From WFZT01 sp964398355 (GTDB lineage: Bacteria > Hydrothermota > Hydrothermia > B15-G9 > WFZT01), in assembly GCA_964398355.1 (NCBI GenBank), contig CAYNMM010000124.1, positions 1 to 42,206 of the forward strand: DNA of 42,206 bases. Direction: 5' to 3'. Below the pieces are notes generated by a model. The model was not told where the DNA came from and did no database searches. It saw nothing but the letters and a program-made list of their open reading frames with translations. The number at the start of each line of letters is the position of its first letter. The stretch's first letter is position 1. A program made the translations under genes and the position numbers. Below are positions 31,505-40,171 of this stretch, piece by piece.

Positions 31505-31825
31505 CTGTGTCCATAAAATTCACTATTTCCAAGAAGATCCACCTACAACGTCCCCTCCAGCAAAGTGGGAGGAGACATTCCTGACCTTCCCTCCCGCTTG
31601 CGAGAGGAATTTGAGAGAAGGACAAAAGAGCACTCATTGCTTCCCCTATTAAATCTGCTCTTTCTTTCTTCCTTAATCCTCCTCCACATAGCTTTTTGCC
31701 AGGAAGGAGATTTGAGAAGAATCCCTCCCCCGCAATACTAAACGCACTGGAGAAGGTTAAAGAATTACACTCCTACTTTCTCCTCCCAAAGTATTTTTAC
31801 GAACAGCCTCCCTTTAAGTTGATTC
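31505..31825 (+). repeat. Dispersed degenerate repeat, copy B
   Basis: The longest continuous copy. Its start (AAGAAGATCCACCTACAAC then CCCCTCCA) matches 37974-38000, and its second half matches 8135-8300 (AAATCTGCTCTTT, CCTCCACA, GAGATTTGAGAA). It therefore joins in one order the blocks that are split in copy A. Confidence 0.78.
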
Positions 31826-32011
31826 AAATGTCAAGGAGTTCAAGGTCATATTTTCTTCTGCAACTGTTAATTCGTGAAATTTCATAACAGGACCACTTCT
31901 ATATTTGACCTGGAAATTTTAGTTTTTGATGGTGCCGGTGGAGATTCTTTTTATAACTCAATTCATGCAGGCAACAATGGGTTTATACAAGCTAATTCAA
32001 TGTTAGTAAAA

Positions 32012-32040
32012 TTCAAATTTTTGTCTATTGGATTTATAAT
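32012..32040 (+). promoter_or_regulatory. Promoter of hslO-lepA-tsaE, predicted leaderless
   Basis: TTCAAA (32012-32017), 17 bases, perfect TATAAT (32035-32040), then 8 bases to the ATG at 32049. There is no Shine-Dalgarno. Confidence 0.6.
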
Positions 32041-32048
32041 CATTGACC

Positions 32049-32948
32049 ATGAAAAGCGACCGGATAGTGAGGGCAATAATTGGCGATGATGAGGTTATGG
32101 CATTTGTGGCAATTTCGACGGATACGGTTGAAGAAGCACACCGGATTCACGGGACGTATCCAACTCCGACTGCTGCCCTTGGTCGTGCGTTAACAATTGT
32201 TGGAATGATGGGTGTGATGATGAAGGGCAGGGAAAGGATTTCGCTTCAGTTTGTTACAACAGGTAAAATCAGTGATATTTATGTCCAGGGTAATGCGGAA
32301 GGACACGTTAGGGGTTATATTAAAAGGCCGGATATAGATTTTCCATTTACTGATGAGGGAAAATTGAACGTTGAAGGTGCAGTAACAACCGATGGTTTTC
32401 TTTATGTGGTTAGAGATTTCGGTTTTGGAGAGCCTTTTGTGGGTTCTATCCCTTTAAGGACAGGTGGAATAGCTACAGATGTAGCCTATTATTTCACGGT
32501 TTCAGAGGGTATCCCATCTGCCGTTGGTGCTGGGGTTCTGGTTGCGGAGGACGGTCATGTTATATCTTCAGGTGGGTTTATAGTGCAGCCCATCGCAGGT
32601 ACCGATGAAAAGATTCTCGAGGAACTTGAGAATAACATCAAAAAGATGGAGCCAGTAAGTCGTATGATTGCTAAGGGTGCCACTGAGGAGGATATTCTCT
32701 CCAGTATATCAGGTAACTTCGGTTTTGAGATCACCCGTATCCATCCACTCAGATATAGGTGTGCATGTAGCTATGAGCGGGCGAGGCGTGCGCTTTTGCT
32801 TCTTGATATTGGGGAATTGATGAGTATTTTAAAGGAGGACCATGGTGCTGAGGTGAAATGTGAGTTTTGTGGTAAAACCTATAATTTTAATGAGTCCGAT
32901 ATCGAAGAGATAATTGAGGAGAAAACAAGTAAGTATCCTAAGGCATGA
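32049..32948 (+). CDS. hslO: Redox-regulated chaperone Hsp33
   Basis: 299 residues from ATG 32049; a TTG two codons upstream is less likely. The N-terminal domain has VRAIIGDDEVMAFVAISTDT, GRALTIVGMMGVMMKG and GNAEGHVRGYIKRPDIDFP. The C-terminal redox switch is intact: RYRCACSYERARRALLLL (CxC) and VKCEFCGKTYNF (CxxC), the four zinc-binding cysteines whose oxidation turns on holdase activity. It heads an operon with lepA and tsaE, with a 4-base overlap into lepA. The transcript appears leaderless. Confidence 0.96.
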   Translation: MKSDRIVRAIIGDDEVMAFVAISTDTVEEAHRIHGTYPTPTAALGRALTIVGMMGVMMKGRERISLQFVTTGKISDIYVQGNAEGHVRGYIKRPDIDFPFTDEGKLNVEGAVTTDGFLYVVRDFGFGEPFVGSIPLRTGGIATDVAYYFTVSEGIPSAVGAGVLVAEDGHVISSGGFIVQPIAGTDEKILEELENNIKKMEPVSRMIAKGATEEDILSSISGNFGFEITRIHPLRYRCACSYERARRALLLLDIGELMSILKEDHGAEVKCEFCGKTYNFNESDIEEIIEEKTSKYPKA

Positions 32949-34738
32949 AAAATATCAGAAATTTTTCGATCATAGCACACATTGATCATGGGAAGTCTAC
33001 GCTTGCAGATAGATTTCTTGAGATAACTGGTACTATGAGATTGACACAGGATGCGGAACAGGTACTCGATTCTATGGATCTTGAGCGTGAGAGAGGAATT
33101 ACGATAAAAATGCATCCTGTGAGGATGGAATATGAGTTAAACGGCGAGAAGTACATACTAAATTTAATAGACACTCCCGGGCATGTTGATTTTAATTATG
33201 AAGTTTCGCGGTCACTTGCTGCGTGTGAGGGGGCTATACTTCTTGTAGATGCCACCCAGGGAGTGGAGGCACAGACCATTTCAAATCTTTACCTTGCGAT
33301 TGAGCAAAATCTCGAAATTATACCTGTTATTAACAAGATTGATCTTCCTAATGCAGATCCTGAGCGTGTGAAGGAACAGTTGATTGAACTTCTCGGGGAT
33401 GATCAGATACTTGAGGTTTCTGCAAAAGAGGGCTGGGGAGTTGAGGAGCTAATAAAAACCGTTATTGAAAGGGTTCCACCGCCACAGGGTGATCCTAAAA
33501 AACCCTTGAAGGCCCTGATTTTTGACGCAAAATTTGATGATTATCGCGGTGCTGTCCCTTATGTGAGGGTGTTTGAGGGTGAGCTCAAACCAGGAATGAA
33601 AATAGCCTTCAAATCTAACGGAAAAGTTTATGAAGTAACGGAAGTCGGTTATTTCCGTCCGAAACTTGAGAGGACAGATAGACTTGTAGCCGGTGAAGTT
33701 GGTTACGTTATTGCAGGAATTAAAGATCTGAGAGATGCACGGGTTGGGGATACAATTGTAGAGGCAAAGTATTTTGATGATACTGAACCCTTGCCAGGTT
33801 ATAGAGAGCCTAAACCAATGGTATTCGCAGGAGTGTATCCGACTATTCCTTCGGAATTTCCGGAGCTCCAGAAGGCGCTTGAAAAACTTAAATTAAACGA
33901 TGCAGCACTTGTCTATCAAGGAGAGACATCTCCCGCCCTTGGACCAGGTTATAGAGTCGGTTTCCTGGGTCTCCTTCACATGGAGATCTTTAAAGAGAGA
34001 CTCAAAAGAGAGTTTGGACTTGAAGTGATAATTACAACCCCTAACGTAAAGTACCGGGTAGAATTGAACAATGGAGAAATAGTAGAGATTAATTCCCCCA
34101 AAGATTTTCCTGATGATTTCAGAAGGGCCTTTGAGCCTTTTGTAAAAGCCGAGATCATTACACCTCAAAAATACATTGGTCCTATAGTTGAACTATGCCA
34201 GTCGAGAAGGGGAATTCAGAAGAACATGCAATATCTTGATTCCCGGACAATGATCATTGAGTATGAGTTACCACTTGCCGAGGTTATTTTCGATTTTTTT
34301 GATAAGTTGAAGAGTGTTTCGAGGGGATTCGCCTCTCTTGATTATGAATTTCTTGAATACAGAGAATCTGACCTTGTACGGCTTGATATTCTTGTTGCGC
34401 GAGAGAGGATTGATGCCCTTGCCGTTATAGTTCATAGAGAAAAGGCTTATTATGTTGGCCGGGAGCTTGTAACGAGGCTGAGAAAACTAATACCGCGTCA
34501 GCTTTTTGATGTTGCTATCCAGGCGGCAATAGGGAAAAGAGTTATAGCAAAGGAAAGGATCCCGGCGTTGAGGAAAGATGTAACTGCAAAATGTTACGGT
34601 GGTGACATAACCCGTAAGAGAAAACTTCTTGAGAAGCAGAAAGAGGGTAAAAAGAGACTAAAAAAACTTGGGAAGGTAGAACTTCCTCATGAGGCTTTTC
34701 TTGGATTGATGAAGGTAGATGAGAATAAAAAGAAGTGA
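32945..34738 (+). CDS. lepA: Elongation factor 4 (LepA), ribosomal back-translocase GTPase
   Basis: 597 residues, full length. G-domain motifs: AHIDHGKSTLADRF (G1), RERGITIKM (G2), DTPGHVDF (G3), NKIDLP (G4) and SAKEGWG (G5). LepA-specific C-terminal features include RREGFASLDYEFLEYRESDL-like sequence (here RGFASLDYEFLEYRESDLV) and the signature AKCYGGDITRKRKLLEKQKE with GKKRLK. The start overlaps the hslO stop (ATGA) and the end overlaps tsaE by 20 bases. It acts on stalled ribosomes and in ribosome assembly. Confidence 0.97.
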   Translation: MKNIRNFSIIAHIDHGKSTLADRFLEITGTMRLTQDAEQVLDSMDLERERGITIKMHPVRMEYELNGEKYILNLIDTPGHVDFNYEVSRSLAACEGAILLVDATQGVEAQTISNLYLAIEQNLEIIPVINKIDLPNADPERVKEQLIELLGDDQILEVSAKEGWGVEELIKTVIERVPPPQGDPKKPLKALIFDAKFDDYRGAVPYVRVFEGELKPGMKIAFKSNGKVYEVTEVGYFRPKLERTDRLVAGEVGYVIAGIKDLRDARVGDTIVEAKYFDDTEPLPGYREPKPMVFAGVYPTIPSEFPELQKALEKLKLNDAALVYQGETSPALGPGYRVGFLGLLHMEIFKERLKREFGLEVIITTPNVKYRVELNNGEIVEINSPKDFPDDFRRAFEPFVKAEIITPQKYIGPIVELCQSRRGIQKNMQYLDSRTMIIEYELPLAEVIFDFFDKLKSVSRGFASLDYEFLEYRESDLVRLDILVARERIDALAVIVHREKAYYVGRELVTRLRKLIPRQLFDVAIQAAIGKRVIAKERIPALRKDVTAKCYGGDITRKRKLLEKQKEGKKRLKKLGKVELPHEAFLGLMKVDENKKK

Positions 34739-35147
34739 AATTGTAACTCACAGTCCTGGAGAAACCAAAAAACTGGCGAAAGAGCTTGCTTCAAGCCTGA
34801 ATCCACCAAAGATTATAGGGCTTTTTGGTGAACTTGGCGCAGGTAAAACCACTTTTGTCCAGGGATTTGCCGAATATTTTGGTATCAAGGCAGTTAGAAG
34901 TCCATCGTTTACTCTTATTAATGAATACAAAAATTATTCTGTAAAAATATACCATGTGGACCTGTACAGAATCGAAGATGCAGGAGAGCTTTATCCAGCG
35001 GGATTTTTTGATCTGATTCGTGAAAGAGATGCTTTTATACTTGTTGAATGGCCGGAGAAGATCAGGGATGTTGTTAAATTTGACGTCTTGGTTTATATTT
35101 TTCATCTGGATGAGCTATCAAGGAAAATAAAGATTCAATTCACCTGA
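34719..35147 (+). CDS. tsaE: tRNA threonylcarbamoyladenosine (t6A) biosynthesis ATPase TsaE
   Basis: 142 residues. P-loop GELGAGKTTFVQGF, switch-like SPSFTLINEYKN, and YHVDLYRIEDAGEL followed by LVEWPEKI are all diagnostic of TsaE (YjeE). It hydrolyses ATP to reset the TsaB-TsaD complex that makes t6A37 in ANN-decoding tRNAs. TsaB and TsaD are not in the window. Last gene of the hslO operon. Confidence 0.96.
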   Translation: MRIKRSEIVTHSPGETKKLAKELASSLNPPKIIGLFGELGAGKTTFVQGFAEYFGIKAVRSPSFTLINEYKNYSVKIYHVDLYRIEDAGELYPAGFFDLIRERDAFILVEWPEKIRDVVKFDVLVYIFHLDELSRKIKIQFT

Positions 35148-35285
35148 AAAAATTCCCATGTTCTATAAAATTGACGCCTTAACCTACGAATGGGTGAGGT
35201 GTGCGTTCCGATATTCATAAAATCAAGGAAAACTTGATAATTTACGCATATTTATGCAAAACAAACAGTTCAGGGAGGATGAATT

Positions 35286-36494
35286 ATGTTAGAACTAATA
35301 GATAAAGTACCACTAAGTGAAATTGTGGTTATCAGGGATCAATTACTCGAAAAACAGAGGAAAGGTGAGAAGGTCTACAGGCTGGAGAGTGGTACTCCGA
35401 GTTTCAATGTGCACCCTAAGGTAAAGGAGGCTATGAAAAGGGCTATTGACGAAAATAAGACCTTCTACACCGAGGGCTCGGGAATTGAGCCTCTCAAACA
35501 GGTGATCGTTGAGAAACTTGCCAGAAAGAATAATTTGAAAGCTAAAAGTACAAAAAATGTTCTTGTCGGTCAGGGGGGAATGGGAACTCTTTACATGCTC
35601 ATTCATTCACTCGTTGGTCCTGGTGATAAAATTCTCATCCAGGCGCCGGTATGGATATCTATTAAAAATATTTCTATGTTAACAGGTGCTGAAATAATCG
35701 AACTTCCAACGAAGAAAGAGCTCGACTTTAACTGGGATTTAAATGAGCTTGAAGACACAATTAAAAAAGAGAAACCAAAGGCAGTCGTTTATGTGAATCC
35801 GGGAAATCCCACTGGAGGGGTTGGAGATAAAGAATACATGCACAAACTTGCAGGTATTCTTGAAAAATACGGGGTTTTCCTCGTTGAAGATGTGGCTTAT
35901 GAAGACATCGTTTATCCAGGTGTAGACTATGAGACTATCTTTTATCTCAATCCTGAACTGTTTTTCCCATCTTTCTCCATGTCAAAGTCACAGGCATTTT
36001 CGGGACTAAGGATAGGATATACCTACATTGAGAATGAGAAAATCCTTACAAGGGCGAGGAAACTACTTTTATACACGACCAATGGAGTGAATTCAGTTGC
36101 CCAATGGGGTGCTACTGAGGCTTTAAAGGCTGACTATGATGAGTATACTCGTGAAATGGTCAAAGAGTACCAGAAGAGAAGGGACATATTATATCAGGCA
36201 TTAACATCCATTCCTTTCTTTAAAATGGAATGGCCACCGCGAGGTGCATTCTATTTATTCCCGGAAATCGATGAGGTTAAATACAGGGAAGTTATGGAGA
36301 AAAAGGGAGTAAAGGTGGAACCTGGAGCAAATCTTGGTGTTCATCTACAAAAATATCTTCTTGAGCACAATATAGGTTCTATACCTGGCCATAATTTTGG
36401 ATCTCCAACAAATTTTATAAGATTTGCCTATTCCATAGCTACAGAGTTTATTGAAGAAGCTGCTGAGAAGCTGAAAGAGGTGCTTGCACAGTAG
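35286..36494 (+). CDS. PLP-dependent class I/II aminotransferase
   Basis: 402 residues, fold type I. The N-terminal YRLESGTPSFNVHPKVKEAM corresponds to the LxxGxPxF motif, NVLVGQGGMGTLYMLIHSLV binds the cofactor phosphate, VVYVNPGNPTGG and LVEDVAYEDIVYPG carry the Asn and Asp-x-x-Tyr, and SFSMSKSQAFSGLRIGY holds the Schiff-base Lys. The C-terminal RFAYSIAT supplies the substrate-binding Arg. It is of the aspartate/aromatic aminotransferase group; the amino donor is not readable. CAGGGAGGATG precedes the ATG. A small inverted repeat GCATA-TT-TATGC (35246-35257) lies in the leader or promoter region and could be an operator. Confidence 0.93.
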   Translation: MLELIDKVPLSEIVVIRDQLLEKQRKGEKVYRLESGTPSFNVHPKVKEAMKRAIDENKTFYTEGSGIEPLKQVIVEKLARKNNLKAKSTKNVLVGQGGMGTLYMLIHSLVGPGDKILIQAPVWISIKNISMLTGAEIIELPTKKELDFNWDLNELEDTIKKEKPKAVVYVNPGNPTGGVGDKEYMHKLAGILEKYGVFLVEDVAYEDIVYPGVDYETIFYLNPELFFPSFSMSKSQAFSGLRIGYTYIENEKILTRARKLLLYTTNGVNSVAQWGATEALKADYDEYTREMVKEYQKRRDILYQALTSIPFFKMEWPPRGAFYLFPEIDEVKYREVMEKKGVKVEPGANLGVHLQKYLLEHNIGSIPGHNFGSPTNFIRFAYSIATEFIEEAAEKLKEVLAQ

Positions 36495-36539
36495 GTGAAA
36501 GAAAAGAGTGTATATTTGAAAGCTTAAATTTAATAAGGG

Positions 36540-36578
36540 AAGAAGGGAGGGGGCGCCGAAGGCGCCCCCTCCCTTCTT
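36540..36578. repeat. Perfect 18-bp-arm hairpin between the aminotransferase and M42 peptidase genes
   Basis: Arms 36540-36557 (AAGAAGGGAGGGGGCGCC) and 36561-36578 pair exactly around GAA. The 5' arm is purine-rich. No T-run follows, so it is an atypical terminator at best. Confidence 0.92.
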
Positions 36579-36627
36579 AGAATTCTATCATACTCCATTC
36601 CTGTTGTTCTGCTCTTCCTGGTATACT

Positions 36628-36656
36628 TTGATTCGTCTCCTATCAGCAATTAAAAT
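36628..36656 (+). promoter_or_regulatory. Promoter of the M42 peptidase gene
   Basis: TTGATT (36628-36633), 17 bases, TAAAAT (36651-36656). A short leader with AGGAGA precedes the ATG at 36689. Confidence 0.65.
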
Positions 36657-36688
36657 TTACTTTGATATAAAAAATTAGGAGAAAAGAT

Positions 36689-37720
36689 ATGGCAAACTGG
36701 GAACTTTTAAAGGAATTGTCAGAGACGCCGGGAATACCCGGAAATGAGGATAGAATTAGGGATATTGTTTTGAGGGAGACAAAAGATTACATCGATAATT
36801 ATGAAATTGATCCCCTTGGGAATTTAATTATCCATGCCGGCGGGAACGGTCCCAGACTTCTTCTGGATGCTCACATGGACGAGGTGGGTTTTATGATCTC
36901 AAAGATTGAAAGAAAAGGTTTTTTACGAGTCATCCCGGTTGGAGGGATTCCGCCTGAAAACGTCTATTCTCAGCGGGTGATTATATGGGGAAAAGAACCG
37001 GTATATGGAATTTTTGGCTCTACACCTCCACACGTGAGAAAGGGGGAGAAGAGTGATCATCCTGAAATTGAAGAACTTTTTATTGATACTGGATTGAAGG
37101 AAAAGGAAGTAAGATCTCTTATAAATTTGGGCGATGCTGTTACTTTTGACACGAGAGCAGTTGAGCAGAGTGATGTTATTCTTGGAAAAGCTTTTGATGA
37201 TAGAGTGGGTTTATTTGTGATGATTGAATCCCTAAAAAGAGCCAGAAAGAGGAGCGTAGATCTATATCTTGTTGCTGCAGTACAAGAGGAAACTGGTCTC
37301 CGAGGAGCTACTCCAGCTGCATTCGGGGTAGAGCCGCAGATGGCGATTGCCCTTGAGGGTACAGTAGCTCTTGATACTCTTGGTGTTCCTGATTTTAAAA
37401 AACTTGCTGAAGTTGGAAAGGGACCCGAGATAAGACTTTCAGATAGATTGTTTGTTGCTTCAAAGAAATGGGTTGAATTCATCTCTGAATTGGCGAATTT
37501 GCGTGGTATAAAACATCAGGTTATTGTTAAGAGAGTCGGGGCGACGGATGCAGCTGTGATTCAGATTTCACGAAAGGGAGTGTTTACTACTGCTATCTCA
37601 GTGCCTGTTCGTTACATACATAGTGCCAACAGTCTTTTGCTGAAGGATGATGTGGAGGAAACCATAAAACTTGTCACAGCTCTGATCGAGGAAGGTGGAA
37701 GGTTTCTGGATAGAGTCTGA
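36689..37720 (+). CDS. M42-family metallo-aminopeptidase (TET/FrvX/glutamyl-aminopeptidase type)
   Basis: 343 residues. Zinc ligands and catalytic residues are in place: LLDAHMDEVGFMISKI (His, Asp), LGKAFDDRVGLFVMI (bridging Asp), VAAVQEETGLRGA (catalytic and ligand Glu), AIALEGTVALDTLG and VRYIHSANSLLLKDDVEE (final His). These enzymes form tetrahedral dodecamers that trim peptides, and are common in thermophiles. Family members differ in specificity (acidic, basic or neutral residues); this one is undetermined. It has its own promoter. Confidence 0.95.
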   Translation: MANWELLKELSETPGIPGNEDRIRDIVLRETKDYIDNYEIDPLGNLIIHAGGNGPRLLLDAHMDEVGFMISKIERKGFLRVIPVGGIPPENVYSQRVIIWGKEPVYGIFGSTPPHVRKGEKSDHPEIEELFIDTGLKEKEVRSLINLGDAVTFDTRAVEQSDVILGKAFDDRVGLFVMIESLKRARKRSVDLYLVAAVQEETGLRGATPAAFGVEPQMAIALEGTVALDTLGVPDFKKLAEVGKGPEIRLSDRLFVASKKWVEFISELANLRGIKHQVIVKRVGATDAAVIQISRKGVFTTAISVPVRYIHSANSLLLKDDVEETIKLVTALIEEGGRFLDRV

Positions 37721-38181
37721 AGAGTAAAATTTTGATCTAAAACCCGCTTTTTCCTATTCTTTAACTGATGTAAAGAATGTTCCGTCCTCGTTTTTGGATG
37801 ATTAGCTCATGGTTTACACTCATTATTTTTAAAGGAAAACGAGCTTGAAGAAGTTTTTATCACATCTATAAACTCTGTCCCAGGCTCCTGAGGATGTTTG
37901 AAAATATTTTACCGGTAGTCATTTCCTCTCATACTTAGCGGAAAGACTCTCTTTATTTCCTCTACTGTTTACGAGAAGATCCACCTACAACTTCCCCTCC
38001 CACTTTGTGGGAGGGAGACTCACGACCTCTCTTTCTACTCTGCTGGAATGGATGAAGGGAAAGACGGAAGTTTGCCCACTCCTTTATCCTTTCCCCCACA
38101 ATGCAAAACTTTGTGAGGGGATTAAAAAATTACGTTTCTCCCTTTTCCCAAAGCATCTTTTGAACAATCTTCCCCAGCTCC
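37721..38181. other. Gene-free region between the M42 peptidase gene and dxs
   Basis: No credible gene. ATTCTTTA/TAAAGAAT (37756-37763 with 37771-37778) forms a small hairpin. From about 37890 to 38180 it is copy C of the dispersed repeat. The dxs promoter abuts the repeat end. Confidence 0.65.
37890..38180 (+). repeat. Dispersed degenerate repeat, copy C
   Basis: The first 120 bases match 7562-7680, the next block matches 31530-31600, and the tail (CCCCCACAATGC, GGGGATTAAAAAATTA, CCCAAAGCATCTTTT) matches both 7975-8010 and 8225-8300. It contains the best hairpin of the family: CCCTCCCAC (37995-38003), TTT, GTGGGAGGG (38007-38015). Confidence 0.78.
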
Positions 38182-38210
38182 TTGAAATAGAGTAATTAAG
38201 TAATTATAAT
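38182..38210 (+). promoter_or_regulatory. Promoter of dxs-mcsA-mcsB
   Basis: TTGAAA (38182-38187), 17 bases, perfect TATAAT (38205-38210). The leader is about 26 bases with AAGGGG before the ATG at 38243. Confidence 0.78.
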
Positions 38211-38242
38211 TCACTGAAATCAAAGGTCTAAGGGGTGTAGAA

Positions 38243-40171
38243 ATGGATAAAATTATTGATAGAATAAAGGGGCCTGAAGACATAAAGAAATTGAATTTTG
38301 ATGAATTGAACCTGCTTGCGGCGGAGATAAGGGAGTTTATGCTTGACATTCTTTCGAAAGTGGGTGGGCATGTTGCTCCGAATCTTGGCTCAGTTGAACT
38401 TACACTTGCTCTCCACTACGTCTTTGATAGTCCCCGAGATAAATTGATCTGGGATGTAGGTCACCAGGCATATCCTCACAAGATTGTTACTGGAAGAAAA
38501 GACAATTTTCACACGATAAGGCAGTATGGGGGGATCAGTGGGTTTTTAAGAAGGGAAGAGTCGCCTCATGATATTTTTGGTGCGGGGCACGCTTCCACGT
38601 CATTGTCAGCGGCATTGGGAATCGCTGTAGCAAGGGACTTGAAAGGGGAAGATTTTAAAGTTATAGCAATCATCGGTGATGGTGCTTTGACAGGAGGGAT
38701 GGCCTTTGAAGCTTTGAACAACATAGGTGCTCAAAGAAGGGATCTAATCGTAGTTTTAAATGATAATGAGATGTCTATTGCAGAAAATATAGGTGCTCTT
38801 TCAAACTACCTTGTAAAACTGAAGACTTCGAGAATCTATAATCGAATGAAAGAAGATGTCTGGGAGCTACTCGGAAAACTACCAAGTTCTAAACTTTCTT
38901 ACAGGACAAGGGATCTTATTAAAAGGGTTAAGGCTGCTCTTGAGAATTTAGCAGTGCCCACGCTCATGTTTGAGGAGCTTGGATATAGATATGTCGGGCC
39001 GATTCATGGACATAATATTAAACAGCTCATAAACACTTTTGAAAGAGTCAAAAGATTGAGGGGGCCTGTACTCGTTCATGTTTTAACCAGGAAAGGTAAG
39101 GGTTACAAGCCAGCGGAAGATAGGCTTGAGTTATTCCACGGTCTCGGACCGTTCCACAGGATCACCGGTGAGCCTATAAAGAAGCCGGGACCAACAAAAT
39201 GGTCGAAGATATATGGGAAAACTATAGTGGAACTTGCTGAGAAAGATGAAAAGATTGTGGCAATAACGGCGGCTATGACTCTTGGCACAGGTCTCGATCT
39301 TATGCGTGAAAGATTCCCTGAGAGGCATTTTGATGTAGGGATTGCAGAACAACATGCAGTTACGTTTGCAGGTGGACTTGCAGTTGAGGGCTTCAAGCCA
39401 TTTGCTACCATTTACTCTACATTCCTTCAGAGGGCCTATGACCAGATTATACACGATATTGCTCTTCAGAAATTACCTGTTAGATTTGCCGTTGACAGAG
39501 CTGGTCTTGTTGGAGAGGATGGTCCTACGCACCATGGAGCGTTCGATATATCGTATTTAAGGATTGTACCGAATATGGTTGTTATGGCTCCAAAGGATGA
39601 GAATGAGTTTCGTGACATGATTTATACAGCATCTCTCTATGATGAAGGTCCCATTGCGTTCAGGTATCCACGAGACAGGGTTTATGGTCTTGAGCCCAAG
39701 GAAACGTTTGATGCAATTCCAATTGGTAGCTGGGAAATTCTGAAAGATGGTAAAGATATTGCGATAATGGCTGTAGGTACTATGGTTTACCCTTCACTTG
39801 AGGCAGCGAAAGAGCTGGAAGAGGAGCTCGGTACATCCATAAAGGTGGTTAATGCAAGATTTGTTAAACCGATGGACACTGCTGTCCTATTTGATATTGT
39901 AGATTCAGGAATCAAGAAGATAGTAACAGTTGAAGAAAATTCCCTTATTGGAGGATTTGGAGATGCAGTTATAGAGTTTCTTACAGAGATAAAACGCCAT
40001 GTTGATGTATTGAGGCTGGGGTTACCGGACAAGTTCATAGAGCACGGTGCAAGAAGAATACTTCTACAGAAAGTAGGCCTGGATAAGGAAGGAATTAAGG
40101 AAAGAATAAGGAACTTTCTACTCGGTTATTCGGGGGTGAGCGAATGGCACTCTGCGAAGAGTGTAAAATGA
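38243..40171 (+). CDS. dxs: 1-deoxy-D-xylulose-5-phosphate synthase
   Basis: 642 residues. Thiamine-diphosphate motif GDGALTGGMAFEALNNIG then NDNEMSIAENIG; N-terminal GHVAPNLGSVELTLALHYVF and WDVGHQAYPHKI carry the catalytic His; the transketolase-like central domain has DVGIAEQHAVTFAGGLAVEG and DRAGLVGEDGPTHHGAFDIS; the C-terminal domain ends with LGLPDKFIEHGARRILLQKV. It condenses pyruvate and glyceraldehyde 3-phosphate in the first step of the MEP isoprenoid pathway. The stop overlaps mcsA by 28 bases; the last 20 residues are not family-typical. A strong promoter lies upstream. Confidence 0.97.
   Translation: MDKIIDRIKGPEDIKKLNFDELNLLAAEIREFMLDILSKVGGHVAPNLGSVELTLALHYVFDSPRDKLIWDVGHQAYPHKIVTGRKDNFHTIRQYGGISGFLRREESPHDIFGAGHASTSLSAALGIAVARDLKGEDFKVIAIIGDGALTGGMAFEALNNIGAQRRDLIVVLNDNEMSIAENIGALSNYLVKLKTSRIYNRMKEDVWELLGKLPSSKLSYRTRDLIKRVKAALENLAVPTLMFEELGYRYVGPIHGHNIKQLINTFERVKRLRGPVLVHVLTRKGKGYKPAEDRLELFHGLGPFHRITGEPIKKPGPTKWSKIYGKTIVELAEKDEKIVAITAAMTLGTGLDLMRERFPERHFDVGIAEQHAVTFAGGLAVEGFKPFATIYSTFLQRAYDQIIHDIALQKLPVRFAVDRAGLVGEDGPTHHGAFDISYLRIVPNMVVMAPKDENEFRDMIYTASLYDEGPIAFRYPRDRVYGLEPKETFDAIPIGSWEILKDGKDIAIMAVGTMVYPSLEAAKELEEELGTSIKVVNARFVKPMDTAVLFDIVDSGIKKIVTVEENSLIGGFGDAVIEFLTEIKRHVDVLRLGLPDKFIEHGARRILLQKVGLDKEGIKERIRNFLLGYSGVSEWHSAKSVK

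Larger units (their letters stand above)
31194..32048. other. Gene-free region between ccmE and hslO
   Basis: No credible gene. The middle part is copy B of the dispersed repeat (annotated separately). Short frames such as 31452-31652 are translations of the repeat. The last 40 bases hold the hslO promoter. Elsewhere I see nothing to name. Confidence 0.65.
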
